Source of the DNA: Fibrobacter sp.
GTDB lineage: Bacteria > Fibrobacterota > Fibrobacteria > Fibrobacterales > Fibrobacteraceae
Assembly (NCBI RefSeq): GCF_017551775.1
Contig: NZ_JAFZKX010000063.1
Location: 1 to 35,180, forward strand
Length of the DNA: 35,180 nt
Direction of reading: 5' to 3'
Both the position numbers and the translations under genes were made by a program. A model generated the notes under the pieces. That model did not search any database. It saw only the letters and a list, made by a program, of their open reading frames with translations, and had not been told where the DNA came from. Position 1 is the first letter of the stretch. Each line of letters begins with the position of its first letter. This document shows positions 24,716 through 31,971 of the stretch, one piece after another.

Positions 24716-25315
24716 ATGAAAATCCTGATTTTGAACGCGAGTCCGCGCAAGCATGGTATGATTTCGCAGGCGGTGGAACGCTTTGCCGATGGCGCTACGA
24801 GTTCGCACCTGGGCGATTTTTCTGACGATACGCAGGTGGAAATCGTGAACGTGAACGATTTGAAGTTCTCGCCCTGCAGGGGCTGCATGCAATGCCGTAA
24901 CCGCGGGATTTGCTGCATGCCGGTGGACGACGCGCACCGGGTCGCCGAGAAGATTTTCGCATGCGACGTGCTGGTGGTCGCCGCTCCCGTATACTGGGGC
25001 AACATGCCGGGAACCCTCAAGACGCTTTTCGACCGCATGGTGTACGCGCTGATGGGCGAATCCAAGTACGGAATCCCCAAACCGCTCCACAAGGGCAAGG
25101 ATGCCTATATAATTACCAGCTGCACGACCCCCTTCCCGTTCAATTTCTTCTGCGGGCAGACCTCCGGCATGGTGGCCGCCCTCAAGGAGATTTTGGGCAC
25201 CGCGGGCTTCAAAATTCGCGGAAAAGTGGTAATTCCGGGCACAAAGGCCAAAGCGGGGCTCCCTGCGCATGCCGGAAAATGTGCCTATCGGATGGGATTT
25301 TCCCTCGCCCTGTAA
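24716..25315 (+). CDS. Iron-sulfur-flavoprotein-like / NADPH-dependent FMN reductase family protein
   Basis: This 199-residue cytoplasmic protein has a flavodoxin-like fold. It begins MKILILNASPRKHG, the FMN phosphate loop, and has VVAAPVYWGNMPGTLKTLFD, the typical second FMN loop. Between them lies a compact cysteine cluster C54-x2-C57-x2-C60-x5-C66-C67. It resembles the [4Fe-4S] site of archaeal and bacterial iron-sulfur flavoproteins, so an electron-transfer or disulfide/oxygen-detoxifying role is plausible. The ATG at 24716 is chosen over 24671 because GGGAGG lies just upstream. The ORF extension would also run through the predicted promoter element. Sharing that element with the ECF gene suggests it belongs to the same stress regulon. 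Confidence 0.78.
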   Translation: MKILILNASPRKHGMISQAVERFADGATSSHLGDFSDDTQVEIVNVNDLKFSPCRGCMQCRNRGICCMPVDDAHRVAEKIFACDVLVVAAPVYWGNMPGTLKTLFDRMVYALMGESKYGIPKPLHKGKDAYIITSCTTPFPFNFFCGQTSGMVAALKEILGTAGFKIRGKVVIPGTKAKAGLPAHAGKCAYRMGFSLAL

Positions 25316-25342
25316 CAAAAGCCGATTTTTTCTAATTTTGTA

Positions 25343-25371
25343 GTGACACTTTTGACTTCCCTAGGTGTTAC
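25343..25371 (+). promoter_or_regulatory. GTGACAC-N15-GTGTTAC element before the ECF sigma gene (predicted autoregulated promoter)
   Basis: GTGACAC (25343-25349) and GTGTTAC (25365-25371) are 15 nt apart, as in the copy at 24663. The downstream half ends 6 nt before the sigma-factor ATG, so the transcript would be nearly leaderless. A separate TAATTTTG box at 25333-25340 could give basal transcription by the housekeeping sigma factor. Confidence 0.6.
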
Positions 25372-25377
25372 AAAGGT

Positions 25378-25878
25378 ATGAAAGGCAAGAATACGGCGGA
25401 CAAGCAGGAATTTTCGAGACTTTACGGGACATACGCCCCGATGGTCTACCGTCGCTGCTACGCCCTCTTGAAGGATAGCGCCGAGGCCGAGGATATGGTG
25501 CAGGATGTTTTCCTCCGCATATTCGACCGCATGGACACGCTCGACATCTCGCAGCCGAGCAGCCTCCTGTGGAACACGGCGACGCGCCTCTGCCTGAACC
25601 GCATCCGCGACAAGCACCGCAGAGGGCTCGACGTGGATTCGAGCGAACTGCTCCTGAACATCGCCTGCATGGACGATTCACAGGATAACGACGCGAAGGG
25701 CATACTTGACAGGCTCTTCTCTCGCGAACCTGAATCCAGCAGGACGATAGCGGTTCTCCACTATGTGGACGGCATGACCCTCGAAGAGACTGCCCGCGAG
25801 GTAAACTTGTCTGTTAGCGGCGTTCGCAAGCGTTTGCGTGGGCTGCAGGCCAAAATTAAGACCCTGGAGGTGAAGTGA
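25378..25878 (+). CDS. ECF-type RNA polymerase sigma factor
   Basis: This 166-residue protein has only the sigma-2 and sigma-4 regions, as ECF sigma factors do. Region 2 (about 12-80) contains EFSRLYGTYAPMVYRRCY and the core-binding EAEDMVQDVFLRIF. Region 4 (about 110-160) has the helix-turn-helix MTLEETAREVNLSVSGVRKR that reads the -35 box. The family is normally held by an anti-sigma factor encoded next to it, and here the stop codon overlaps the next ATG (TGATG). The third gene of the operon encodes a caspase-like protease. The element upstream suggests positive autoregulation. ECF subgroup was not determined. Confidence 0.9.
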   Translation: MKGKNTADKQEFSRLYGTYAPMVYRRCYALLKDSAEAEDMVQDVFLRIFDRMDTLDISQPSSLLWNTATRLCLNRIRDKHRRGLDVDSSELLLNIACMDDSQDNDAKGILDRLFSREPESSRTIAVLHYVDGMTLEETAREVNLSVSGVRKRLRGLQAKIKTLEVK

Positions 25879-26657
25879 TGATTCCCGACTGGAAACTAGA
25901 AAGGTACTTGACAGGCGACCTGCCTGCCGAGGAAATGCGCGAAATTCGCGCCATGGAGGCCACGGACGAGGTGTTCGCGGGCCGCGTGAAGATGTTGCGC
26001 GAAGACAATGCGGCGATCCTCAAGAAGTTGCCGTTCGAAAAGCTTTCGGAAAAGATTTCGGCGATGCCCGGACGCTCCAATGGCGCCGGCAATACGGTGC
26101 GCGTGAATTTTACTCTCGTGAAGTTTGCTGCAGCCGCAGCGCTCGTGCTCGCAGTCGTTACGGTGGCGCTCTTTAGCCAGCGCGATATCGCAGCTCCGGA
26201 ACAGACCGCTGGCGGCACGGTGGATGTCGCGTTTGTCGATCCCTCGGAATTCTCGGACACGCGCATCAAGGGTCTGGATGCCCGCATGGAAGTCTGGAAG
26301 AAGACGGGCGAGACCGCGGTGCAGATGTCCAACCTGGACGAGGCCCGCGAAGGCGACGAAATCCAGCTCCGCTATTCCGTCCCGGAAAAATGCTTCGGCC
26401 TGCTTTTCAGCATGGACGGCAACGGTACGCTCACGATGCACATGGCCGAAGGCAACAAGGCGGTTGCGCTCGAGCCGGGCAAGATGACGACGCTCCCGTT
26501 CGCTTACAAGCTTGACAATGCGCCGAAGTTCGAGAAGTTCTTCTTCTTGACTTCGCAGAAGGATTTTGAATTGGATGCTGACGATGTGGATGCCGTTCTC
26601 AAGCGCTCCGATATCAGCAAGGTGAGCCTCTCGGTTCGCAAGGTGGAGGAAAAGTAA
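25878..26657 (+). CDS. Membrane anti-sigma factor with periplasmic DUF4384-like domain
   Basis: This 259-residue protein follows the ECF gene with a 1-nt overlap and a GGAGG ribosome site inside the sigma gene. Residues 1-79 are cytoplasmic. They begin DWKLERYLTGDLPAEEMREI, which resembles the N-terminal helix of anti-sigma factors. The HxxxCxxC zinc motif is absent. One transmembrane helix spans about 80-99 (LVKFAAAAALVLAVVTVALF). The periplasmic part (about 105-259) has a beta-rich domain with GDEIQLRYSVPEKCFGLLFSMDG wording like DUF4384. In other proteins that domain sits beside caspase-like or kinase modules. Position and topology make anti-sigma function likely, and the periplasmic domain is the probable sensor. 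Direct homology to a characterised anti-sigma factor is not evident. Confidence 0.7.
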   Translation: MIPDWKLERYLTGDLPAEEMREIRAMEATDEVFAGRVKMLREDNAAILKKLPFEKLSEKISAMPGRSNGAGNTVRVNFTLVKFAAAAALVLAVVTVALFSQRDIAAPEQTAGGTVDVAFVDPSEFSDTRIKGLDARMEVWKKTGETAVQMSNLDEAREGDEIQLRYSVPEKCFGLLFSMDGNGTLTMHMAEGNKAVALEPGKMTTLPFAYKLDNAPKFEKFFFLTSQKDFELDADDVDAVLKRSDISKVSLSVRKVEEK

Positions 26658-26658
26658 C

Positions 26659-29052
26659 ATGGTGAAAAGAGTTATCGATTTTTTTGATGCGGCGCTGCTT
26701 TTGCCACTGATGACCCTGATTTTCGTATTTGTCTTTGCGGCCCAGGTGAGTGCCGCTACCGAGAACGCACGCATCAATCGCTATGTTATCGCCATCAGCG
26801 CGAATTATGGTGGTGATGCCCGCCCGACACTGCGCTACGCTGAAACGGACGCGAAGTCTTTTGCGAAGGTGCTTGGCGAAATGGGCGGCGTGCCGTCGAA
26901 GAACGTGGTGTTCGTGAGGGAACCCTCCATCAAGAATTTGGGGAACCAGCTGGACATCCTCGACGAAAAAATGAAGAGGGGCAAGTCCCAGAGCGGCCGT
27001 GACGAAGTGCTGGTCTATTACAGCGGTCACGCCGACGAGAAGGGCCTGCGCCTGGGCAACGAAGTTTATGGCTGGAAGGAATTCCGCAAGCGCATCGACG
27101 CGCTGAATGCCGACGTGAAGATTGCCGTCATCGACGCTTGCGGATCGGGTGCGATTACGCGCCTCAAGGGCGGTGTGGCCGTGCCGGCGTTCATGGTGGA
27201 CCAGAGCAGCGACATGAAGGGTTACGCGTTCATCACGAGCAGCACGCAAGATGAATCTAGCCAGGAAAGCGACAAACTCAAGGGTTCCTTCTTCACGCAT
27301 TCGCTGGTGAGCGGCCTGCGCGGTGCGGGTGACCTGAGCGGTGACGGCAAGGTCACCCTGTCCGAAGCTTACCAGTTCGCTTTCAACGAGACTTTGCAGC
27401 GTACCGAGAAGACGCTCGGTGGTGCCCAGCACCCGAGCCGCGATATGAACCTCGCCGGTACGGGTGACGTGGTGATGACGGATCTCCGCAGCACGAGTGC
27501 GGGCCTCGACCTTGACGAAGATGTGGATGGACGCCTGTTCATCCGCGACAGCAAGGGCGAACTTGTGGCCGAACTCTTCAAGAAGGGCGGCCGCGCCATG
27601 AGCCTCGGGTTCCCTGCGGGCAGGTACAGCATCCGCCTGGAACGCCCTGCGGAATACAGCGAAGCTATCGTGACCCTCCAGGACAATTACCGCGCAAGGC
27701 TTACGCACAGGCAGTTCGCCGCGGTGTCCGCCGAAAAGACGACCCTTCGCGGTGAAATCGGCGGGACCAGGAGTTGCGAAAGCGGCGATACCATCGCATG
27801 TTCTCTTGATTCGCTCGACCATTACGGCAAATACCGCGTGACCTTCAATGCGGTGGACAAGGATTCGGAACCGCGCAAGGGCATCCAGCTTGGATTCTTC
27901 GTCGCGAAGGCTAGCGAAAATATGCTCGGTTCTCAGTTGAGCCTTATTGCGAATATCGCCCGCAAGGAAATGCACGGCCTGCAGGTGACCGACATCTACA
28001 ACGGTGTGAACGGGAACTTCGAGGGTGCGCAGATCAGCGGCGTGATGAACTACGCGAAGTCTTTTGAAGGCGCTCAGATTGCTTCTGTCCTGAACGTGGC
28101 CAAGAAAAATTCGAAGGGCCTGCAGGTTTCGGGTGCAATCAATATCGCTTCGGATTCCCTTTCGGGCATTCAGGTCGCGGCCGGTATAAACTATGCGAAG
28201 CAGGCCGATGTGCAGGTCGGTATAGTGAACGTCTCCCGCGAATCTAACGTCCAGGTCTCCGTGATGAACATCGCGAAGAAGAACGTCGGTCCGCAGATAT
28301 CCGTGATGAACGTTGCCGGTGAAGTGAACGGTCCTCAGATTTCTGTAATGAACGTCGCGAAGAAGGTTGAAGGCCCGCAGATGTCCGTGATGAACATTGC
28401 CGGAAAGATCGAAGGCCCGCAGATGTCCGTGATGAATATTGCCGGAAAGATCAAGGGCCCGCAGGTATCCTTGTTGAACATTGCAGGCAAGGCGAACGGC
28501 CGCCAGATTGGTCTCCTCAATATCTGCGGTTCCTGCGAAGAGTCTCCGATTGGCCTTATCAGCCTCGTGGGTAACGGCGTGTGGAGCGTGACGACATCCC
28601 TGAACGAGACGGGCGCCTTGGGACTTTCCTTCCACTTCGGAACGCCATTCCTCTATACCGCGGTCGAAGGGACGCGCTTGTTCGAGAAGGGTTCGTCTTT
28701 CAGGCACTTCGATGGAACCTTTGAATCGGGCTTGGGAATCGGAACGCAGTTCGGCTATTTCGGCACCCATTTCGAACTAGAATACATGTTCCTCAGCGTC
28801 TATGACCGCTTCCGCTTCAGTGAAGACACCAAGAGCAATTTCCACCATCGCATGCGTCTTGGCTTTGTCCACCGCCTGCTTCCCGGCTTCGGCCTGACTG
28901 TCGGCGGCACCATGAACGTGGTGACCGAGGGCAATGCGGACAAGGTATTCCTCAAGCCTCTTGGCGAATACCACGACGACGTGAAGCACCATGACCACAA
29001 GGGACGCATCTGGCCCGGATTCTATGCCGGCCTGGTCTTTGGAAGGTTCTAG
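26659..29052 (+). CDS. Exported caspase-like (C14) protease fused to a surface-repeat array and C-terminal beta-barrel-like domain
   Basis: This 797-residue protein has four parts. An N-terminal hydrophobic segment (about 13-33, ending AAQVSA) is a signal peptide or anchor. The caspase/metacaspase domain (about 38-275) carries both catalytic residues: H124 in VYYSGHADEKG and C161 in VIDACGSG. After a beta-rich spacer, residues about 420-640 hold roughly a dozen repeats of 14-16 residues. The typical unit is GPQMSVMNIAGKIE, reminiscent of LA_2272-type surface repeats, and probably forms a beta-solenoid. Residues about 645-797 alternate in a beta-barrel-like pattern and end in FGRF, typical of outer-membrane proteins. 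It starts 1 nt after the anti-sigma stop behind GGAGGA, so all three genes form one operon. Arg/Lys specificity, as in metacaspases, is only possible, and the substrate is unknown. Confidence 0.82.
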   Translation: MVKRVIDFFDAALLLPLMTLIFVFVFAAQVSAATENARINRYVIAISANYGGDARPTLRYAETDAKSFAKVLGEMGGVPSKNVVFVREPSIKNLGNQLDILDEKMKRGKSQSGRDEVLVYYSGHADEKGLRLGNEVYGWKEFRKRIDALNADVKIAVIDACGSGAITRLKGGVAVPAFMVDQSSDMKGYAFITSSTQDESSQESDKLKGSFFTHSLVSGLRGAGDLSGDGKVTLSEAYQFAFNETLQRTEKTLGGAQHPSRDMNLAGTGDVVMTDLRSTSAGLDLDEDVDGRLFIRDSKGELVAELFKKGGRAMSLGFPAGRYSIRLERPAEYSEAIVTLQDNYRARLTHRQFAAVSAEKTTLRGEIGGTRSCESGDTIACSLDSLDHYGKYRVTFNAVDKDSEPRKGIQLGFFVAKASENMLGSQLSLIANIARKEMHGLQVTDIYNGVNGNFEGAQISGVMNYAKSFEGAQIASVLNVAKKNSKGLQVSGAINIASDSLSGIQVAAGINYAKQADVQVGIVNVSRESNVQVSVMNIAKKNVGPQISVMNVAGEVNGPQISVMNVAKKVEGPQMSVMNIAGKIEGPQMSVMNIAGKIKGPQVSLLNIAGKANGRQIGLLNICGSCEESPIGLISLVGNGVWSVTTSLNETGALGLSFHFGTPFLYTAVEGTRLFEKGSSFRHFDGTFESGLGIGTQFGYFGTHFELEYMFLSVYDRFRFSEDTKSNFHHRMRLGFVHRLLPGFGLTVGGTMNVVTEGNADKVFLKPLGEYHDDVKHHDHKGRIWPGFYAGLVFGRF
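27925..28580 (+). repeat. In-frame 42-48 bp tandem repeats in the caspase gene
   Basis: The coding sequence repeats with a 42-bp period (14 residues) between about 28270 and 28500. Looser 45-48 bp periods occur before that. Neighbouring units share long identical stretches, for example those coding GPQMSVMNIAGKIE and GPQMSVMNIAGKIK. Such arrays change copy number by recombination. Confidence 0.85.
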
Positions 29053-29074
29053 GACAACAGCGCATATGATTTAG

Positions 29075-29106
29075 AAGGGCCGCGACTGCGGCCCTTTGCG
29101 TTTTTC
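29075..29106 (+). terminator. Terminator of the ECF-caspase operon
   Basis: AAGGGCCGC (29075-29083) pairs with GCGGCCCTT (29088-29096) around GACT, and a short T-rich tail follows. Confidence 0.8.
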
Positions 29107-29118
29107 GTTTTCGGGGAA

Positions 29119-29889
29119 TTAGGCTTTGTCGAGCGCCGTTTCCAGGATTTTTTTCGCGTTCGCGACGCGTTCGGGAGAGGGCGACTTGACGTCTTTCAGC
29201 GGGTAGTCGATACCGAGCTGCTGGTACTTGGCGAGCGCGAGCGCATGGTAGGGCAATACGTCGATGCGCTTCACGTTGCCCAGTGTGCGGATGAAGTCGC
29301 GCGTCTGTGCGAGGTAATCGTCGTTGTCGCTTATGCCGGGAACGAGCACGTGCCTAATCCAGATGGGCTTGTGGATTTCGTCGAGGTAGCGGAACATGTC
29401 GAGGATGTTCGCATTGTCGTGCCCGGTGAGCGCTTTGTGCTCGGTCGGGTCGATGTGCTTGATATCCACGAGCAGCAGGTCCGTTGCCGCCATGAGGCGT
29501 TTGAACTTGCCGAAGTACGGCTCGTTGCGGACGAAGTTTACGCCCGAGGTGTCGATGCAGGTGTTTACGCCTGCCGCCTTCGCCGCTTCGAAGAATTCAA
29601 TCATGAAATCCATTTGCGCGAGTGGTTCGCCGCCGCTCACGGTGATGCCGCCTTCGGTTCCCCAGTAGCTCTTGTAACGGAGCGCTTTTTTCAGGAGGTC
29701 GCCTGCGGAAATCTCGAAGGGTGCTTCCGCGGGCAGGCGTGCGCCGCCCTCCACCGCAAAATCCCACGTTTCGGGATTGTGGCAGAATTTGCAGCGCATG
29801 GGGCAGCCCTGCGTAAAGACGACGAAGCGGATTCCCGGGCCGTCGACCGACCCGAAGGTTTCCAGCTTGTTGATTTTGCCGAGTGCCAT
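29119..29889 (-). CDS. pflA: Pyruvate formate-lyase activating enzyme
   Basis: This radical SAM enzyme puts the glycyl radical on pyruvate formate-lyase, allowing anaerobic conversion of pyruvate to acetyl-CoA and formate. The 256-residue protein opens with the family signature GSVDGPGIRFVVFTQGCP. Next is the [4Fe-4S] cluster motif CPMRCKFC (C29, C33, C36), then YWGTEGGITVSGGEPLAQ. Length is typical. The pflB gene usually beside it is absent from the window. The gene begins 22 nt after the GH5 stop codon on the same strand, so the two may be cotranscribed. No strong ribosome site precedes the ATG. Confidence 0.93.
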   Translation of the reverse strand: MALGKINKLETFGSVDGPGIRFVVFTQGCPMRCKFCHNPETWDFAVEGGARLPAEAPFEISAGDLLKKALRYKSYWGTEGGITVSGGEPLAQMDFMIEFFEAAKAAGVNTCIDTSGVNFVRNEPYFGKFKRLMAATDLLLVDIKHIDPTEHKALTGHDNANILDMFRYLDEIHKPIWIRHVLVPGISDNDDYLAQTRDFIRTLGNVKRIDVLPYHALALAKYQQLGIDYPLKDVKSPSPERVANAKKILETALDKA

Positions 29890-29911
29890 AGGTGAAATTG
29901 CCGCGCAGGGG

Positions 29912-30985
29912 TTAGCCCTTCGCGAGCATGTCCATCAGTTCGGAGTCGAGCCTGTCGGGGTTGTTGTACTGCGGCAGGCTATTGTGCAGCGACTCGCCTT
30001 TGGATACGAGACCGAAATCGAGGTTCTTGTAGTTCCAGTAACTGAAGCCCACGTCGGCTTCGCGCAGGATGTCGAGGAAGTCGCGCATCCATGCGATTTG
30101 GTACTGGCGCGGAACCTGGACGTACACGCCGAACTCGTTGCATGCCACGGGAAGGTCGTACTTCGCGCGAAAATCGAGCGCGTTCTGGATGCTTTCCTGG
30201 AGCCTTGCCTTGTCCCACTTGCCGTATTCCACGTCGAGCCTGGTTTCCGCTCCCTGTTCGGGTGCGGCGTAGTCACCGGGCCACGGGCGTTCAATGTGGA
30301 AGAACGGGTCGGCGATCCATGCGGCCTTCTGGTGCGTGAACGTCACCGGCGTGTAGGTGTGGAAACTGTAGATGACGTTGTCGTCTTCGAGCGGCGTAAG
30401 GTACTTGAATTCGCGGGCGCTGTTCCACTTGTTGCTCCCCACCACGATGGTGTTCTTGGGGGCATGCTTGCGGATAGACCAGAAGAGTTCGTCTTTTACT
30501 TTGTCCCATACGAGCGAATCGCTGCCTGCGGGCTCGTTCAAAAGTTCCATCATCACGCGGGGCATGTTGCTGTAGCGTTCTCCCATGAACGCCCAGATGT
30601 TGCATGCGCGCTTGCGTGCGGCTGGGTCGGCGAAGAACGCCTGCTCGGTAGAGCATCCCAGATGGAAGTCGTGTCCGGGGCATTTGTGCAAGTCGAGAAT
30701 CACGTCGAGGTCGGACTCCACGATTTCGCGGAGCGCCTTGTCGAGCAGGGCGAAAACCTCTTCATCGGGCGTATCGTTTTCGCCCTTGAACAGGTTGAAG
30801 TAGTCCACGGGCAGGCGCACGTGGTTGAACCCCGCCTTTCGGATGCGCTCGAAGTCGCTCTTGCCGAGGAAGGTCTTTATGTGAGGAACAACCCCGGGGA
30901 AACCGACGGGGTCTTTTTCCTGGATGCAGTCGACCTGACTGAACCAGCCACCCAAATTCACTCCGCGCAGTCTTTCCTTTTTCAT
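29912..30985 (-). CDS. GH5 family beta-glycosidase without a signal peptide
   Basis: This 357-residue clan GH-A enzyme has the GH5 signatures. The N-terminal strand is RGVNLGGWF, and strand-2 HVRLPVDYFNLF includes the conserved Arg. The acid/base E151 is in MELLNEPAG, the FHTYTP motif lies near 208-213, and the nucleophile E284 is in CNEFGVY. It starts directly with MKKERLRGVN and has no export signal, unlike the other hydrolases here. It probably works in the cytoplasm on imported oligosaccharides such as cello- or mannooligomers. The subfamily cannot be assigned by eye; exo-beta-glucanase-like and endoglucanase-like GH5 are both possible. AGGGA lies about 8 nt before the ATG. It is upstream of pflA in a likely two-gene unit. 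Confidence 0.82.
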   Translation of the reverse strand: MKKERLRGVNLGGWFSQVDCIQEKDPVGFPGVVPHIKTFLGKSDFERIRKAGFNHVRLPVDYFNLFKGENDTPDEEVFALLDKALREIVESDLDVILDLHKCPGHDFHLGCSTEQAFFADPAARKRACNIWAFMGERYSNMPRVMMELLNEPAGSDSLVWDKVKDELFWSIRKHAPKNTIVVGSNKWNSAREFKYLTPLEDDNVIYSFHTYTPVTFTHQKAAWIADPFFHIERPWPGDYAAPEQGAETRLDVEYGKWDKARLQESIQNALDFRAKYDLPVACNEFGVYVQVPRQYQIAWMRDFLDILREADVGFSYWNYKNLDFGLVSKGESLHNSLPQYNNPDRLDSELMDMLAKG

Positions 30986-31034
30986 TGTGTTGTCCCTGTG
31001 AGAAGAATGTGAAAAATAATGTCGTGAAAAAAGT

Positions 31035-31040
31035 TAATTT
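31035..31040 (+). promoter_or_regulatory. -10 box TAATTT immediately before mqnA
   Basis: TAATTT ends 6 nt before the ATG at 31047, with only T-rich sequence between and no ribosome site. The layout again predicts a leaderless mRNA. Confidence 0.45.
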
Positions 31041-31046
31041 TTTTAC

Positions 31047-31862
31047 ATGAGTCTAAGAGTCGGGCGAATACCGTTTTTAGTGTGTGCACCGTTTTTTCAT
31101 GATTTTCTCGGGCGCGAAGGCGAATATCGTGAATTCGATTTTGTCGATGGTCCGCCGAGTGCGCACTGCGCCGGGCTCATGGATGGCTCCATAGACCTTT
31201 CTCCCGCATCGTCCATCACGTTCGCTCTCAAGCCGGGCGCCTTTGTCCTGTCGCCTTCGCTCTGTACCTCCTGTTCGTTTGAGGTGCGCTCGGTGAAGCT
31301 CTTTTCCCGTTACCCGATAGAATCGCTCGGTGGGCGTACTGTACGGATAACTTTGCAAAGCCGTACTTCGGTTGCGCTGCTGCGGATTCTACTCGAAGTG
31401 CGTTACGGGCTCAAGCCCGCATACGTGCAGGGCTTTGCCGCCGAGGATGGCGACGATGCCTGCCTCTTGATTGGCGACATGGCTCTCGAAGAAAACGAAC
31501 GCGGACGTTTCGAATACAGTTACGACCTGGGATCCCTATGGCAGGAATGGCAGGGGCTCCCGTTCGTGTTCGGCGCATGGATAATCTCGAAGGCCGCCGC
31601 ACAGAAAAATCGCGCGGGTCTTGAACGCTACATGGAGTTGACGGAACGGAGCATCGCGAACTTCCGTGCCGACGTGGGCGCGTCGCTTGACCGCTGGCTT
31701 GCGAAGTATCCGGTGCATCTCCCGCGCGCGGTGGTGGAGGACTATTACAGCTTTTTGGATTACCGCTTCACCGAAGAACGCAAGCGTTCCCTCTCGCTTT
31801 TCCTTTCCCTTGCTGCTCGCATGTGCCTTACGGAGCAGGCGCAGCCGCTCGAATTTTTATAG
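31047..31862 (+). CDS. mqnA: Chorismate dehydratase of the futalosine menaquinone pathway
   Basis: MqnA dehydrates chorismate to 3-enolpyruvylbenzoate, the entry step of the futalosine route to menaquinone. This 271-residue protein shows the family wording: VGRIPFLVCAPFF at the N-terminus, GSIDLSPASSITFA, TSVALLRILL, CLLIGDMAL and YDLGSLWQEWQGLPFVFGAW. It has no signal peptide. Length is normal for the family. The other mqn genes are not in the window, so the gene is isolated. Menaquinone would serve fumarate reduction to succinate, which fits a Fibrobacter-type fermenter. Confidence 0.9.
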   Translation: MSLRVGRIPFLVCAPFFHDFLGREGEYREFDFVDGPPSAHCAGLMDGSIDLSPASSITFALKPGAFVLSPSLCTSCSFEVRSVKLFSRYPIESLGGRTVRITLQSRTSVALLRILLEVRYGLKPAYVQGFAAEDGDDACLLIGDMALEENERGRFEYSYDLGSLWQEWQGLPFVFGAWIISKAAAQKNRAGLERYMELTERSIANFRADVGASLDRWLAKYPVHLPRAVVEDYYSFLDYRFTEERKRSLSLFLSLAARMCLTEQAQPLEFL

Positions 31863-31971
31863 GGCGTTTTTTTTCCTAAAAAAAGGCGCGAAAAAGGGGC
31901 TCCGATCGGGCGGACCCTGAACTGTTCGGGCTTTCAGTATATATTTTTAGGGGAAAGAGGTATTAGGGATT

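Noticed and set aside
23663..25315. A known multi-gene SIR2 defence system
   Set aside because: The neighbour is an iron-sulfur-flavoprotein-like reductase, not a known defence partner (Argonaute, HerA, STING or SLOG). Only a stand-alone SIR2-like protein can be supported.
23723..25318. A 531-codon minus-strand open frame across the SIR2-like and flavoprotein genes
   Set aside because: It spans two good sense genes and the intergenic promoter element, and its product has no recognisable motif.
28270..28500. Possible CRISPR-like array
   Set aside because: The periodic DNA is in frame, has no unique spacers and encodes regular protein repeats.
26614..28770. A 718-codon minus-strand open frame across the caspase gene
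   Set aside because: It is antisense to a gene with intact catalytic motifs and an operon context. Its apparent repeats only mirror the repeats of the sense strand.
29777..31012. A 411-codon plus-strand open frame opposite pflA and GH5
   Set aside because: It is antisense to the GH5 gene with intact catalytic residues. It is low-complexity Val/His/Glu-rich sequence without motifs.
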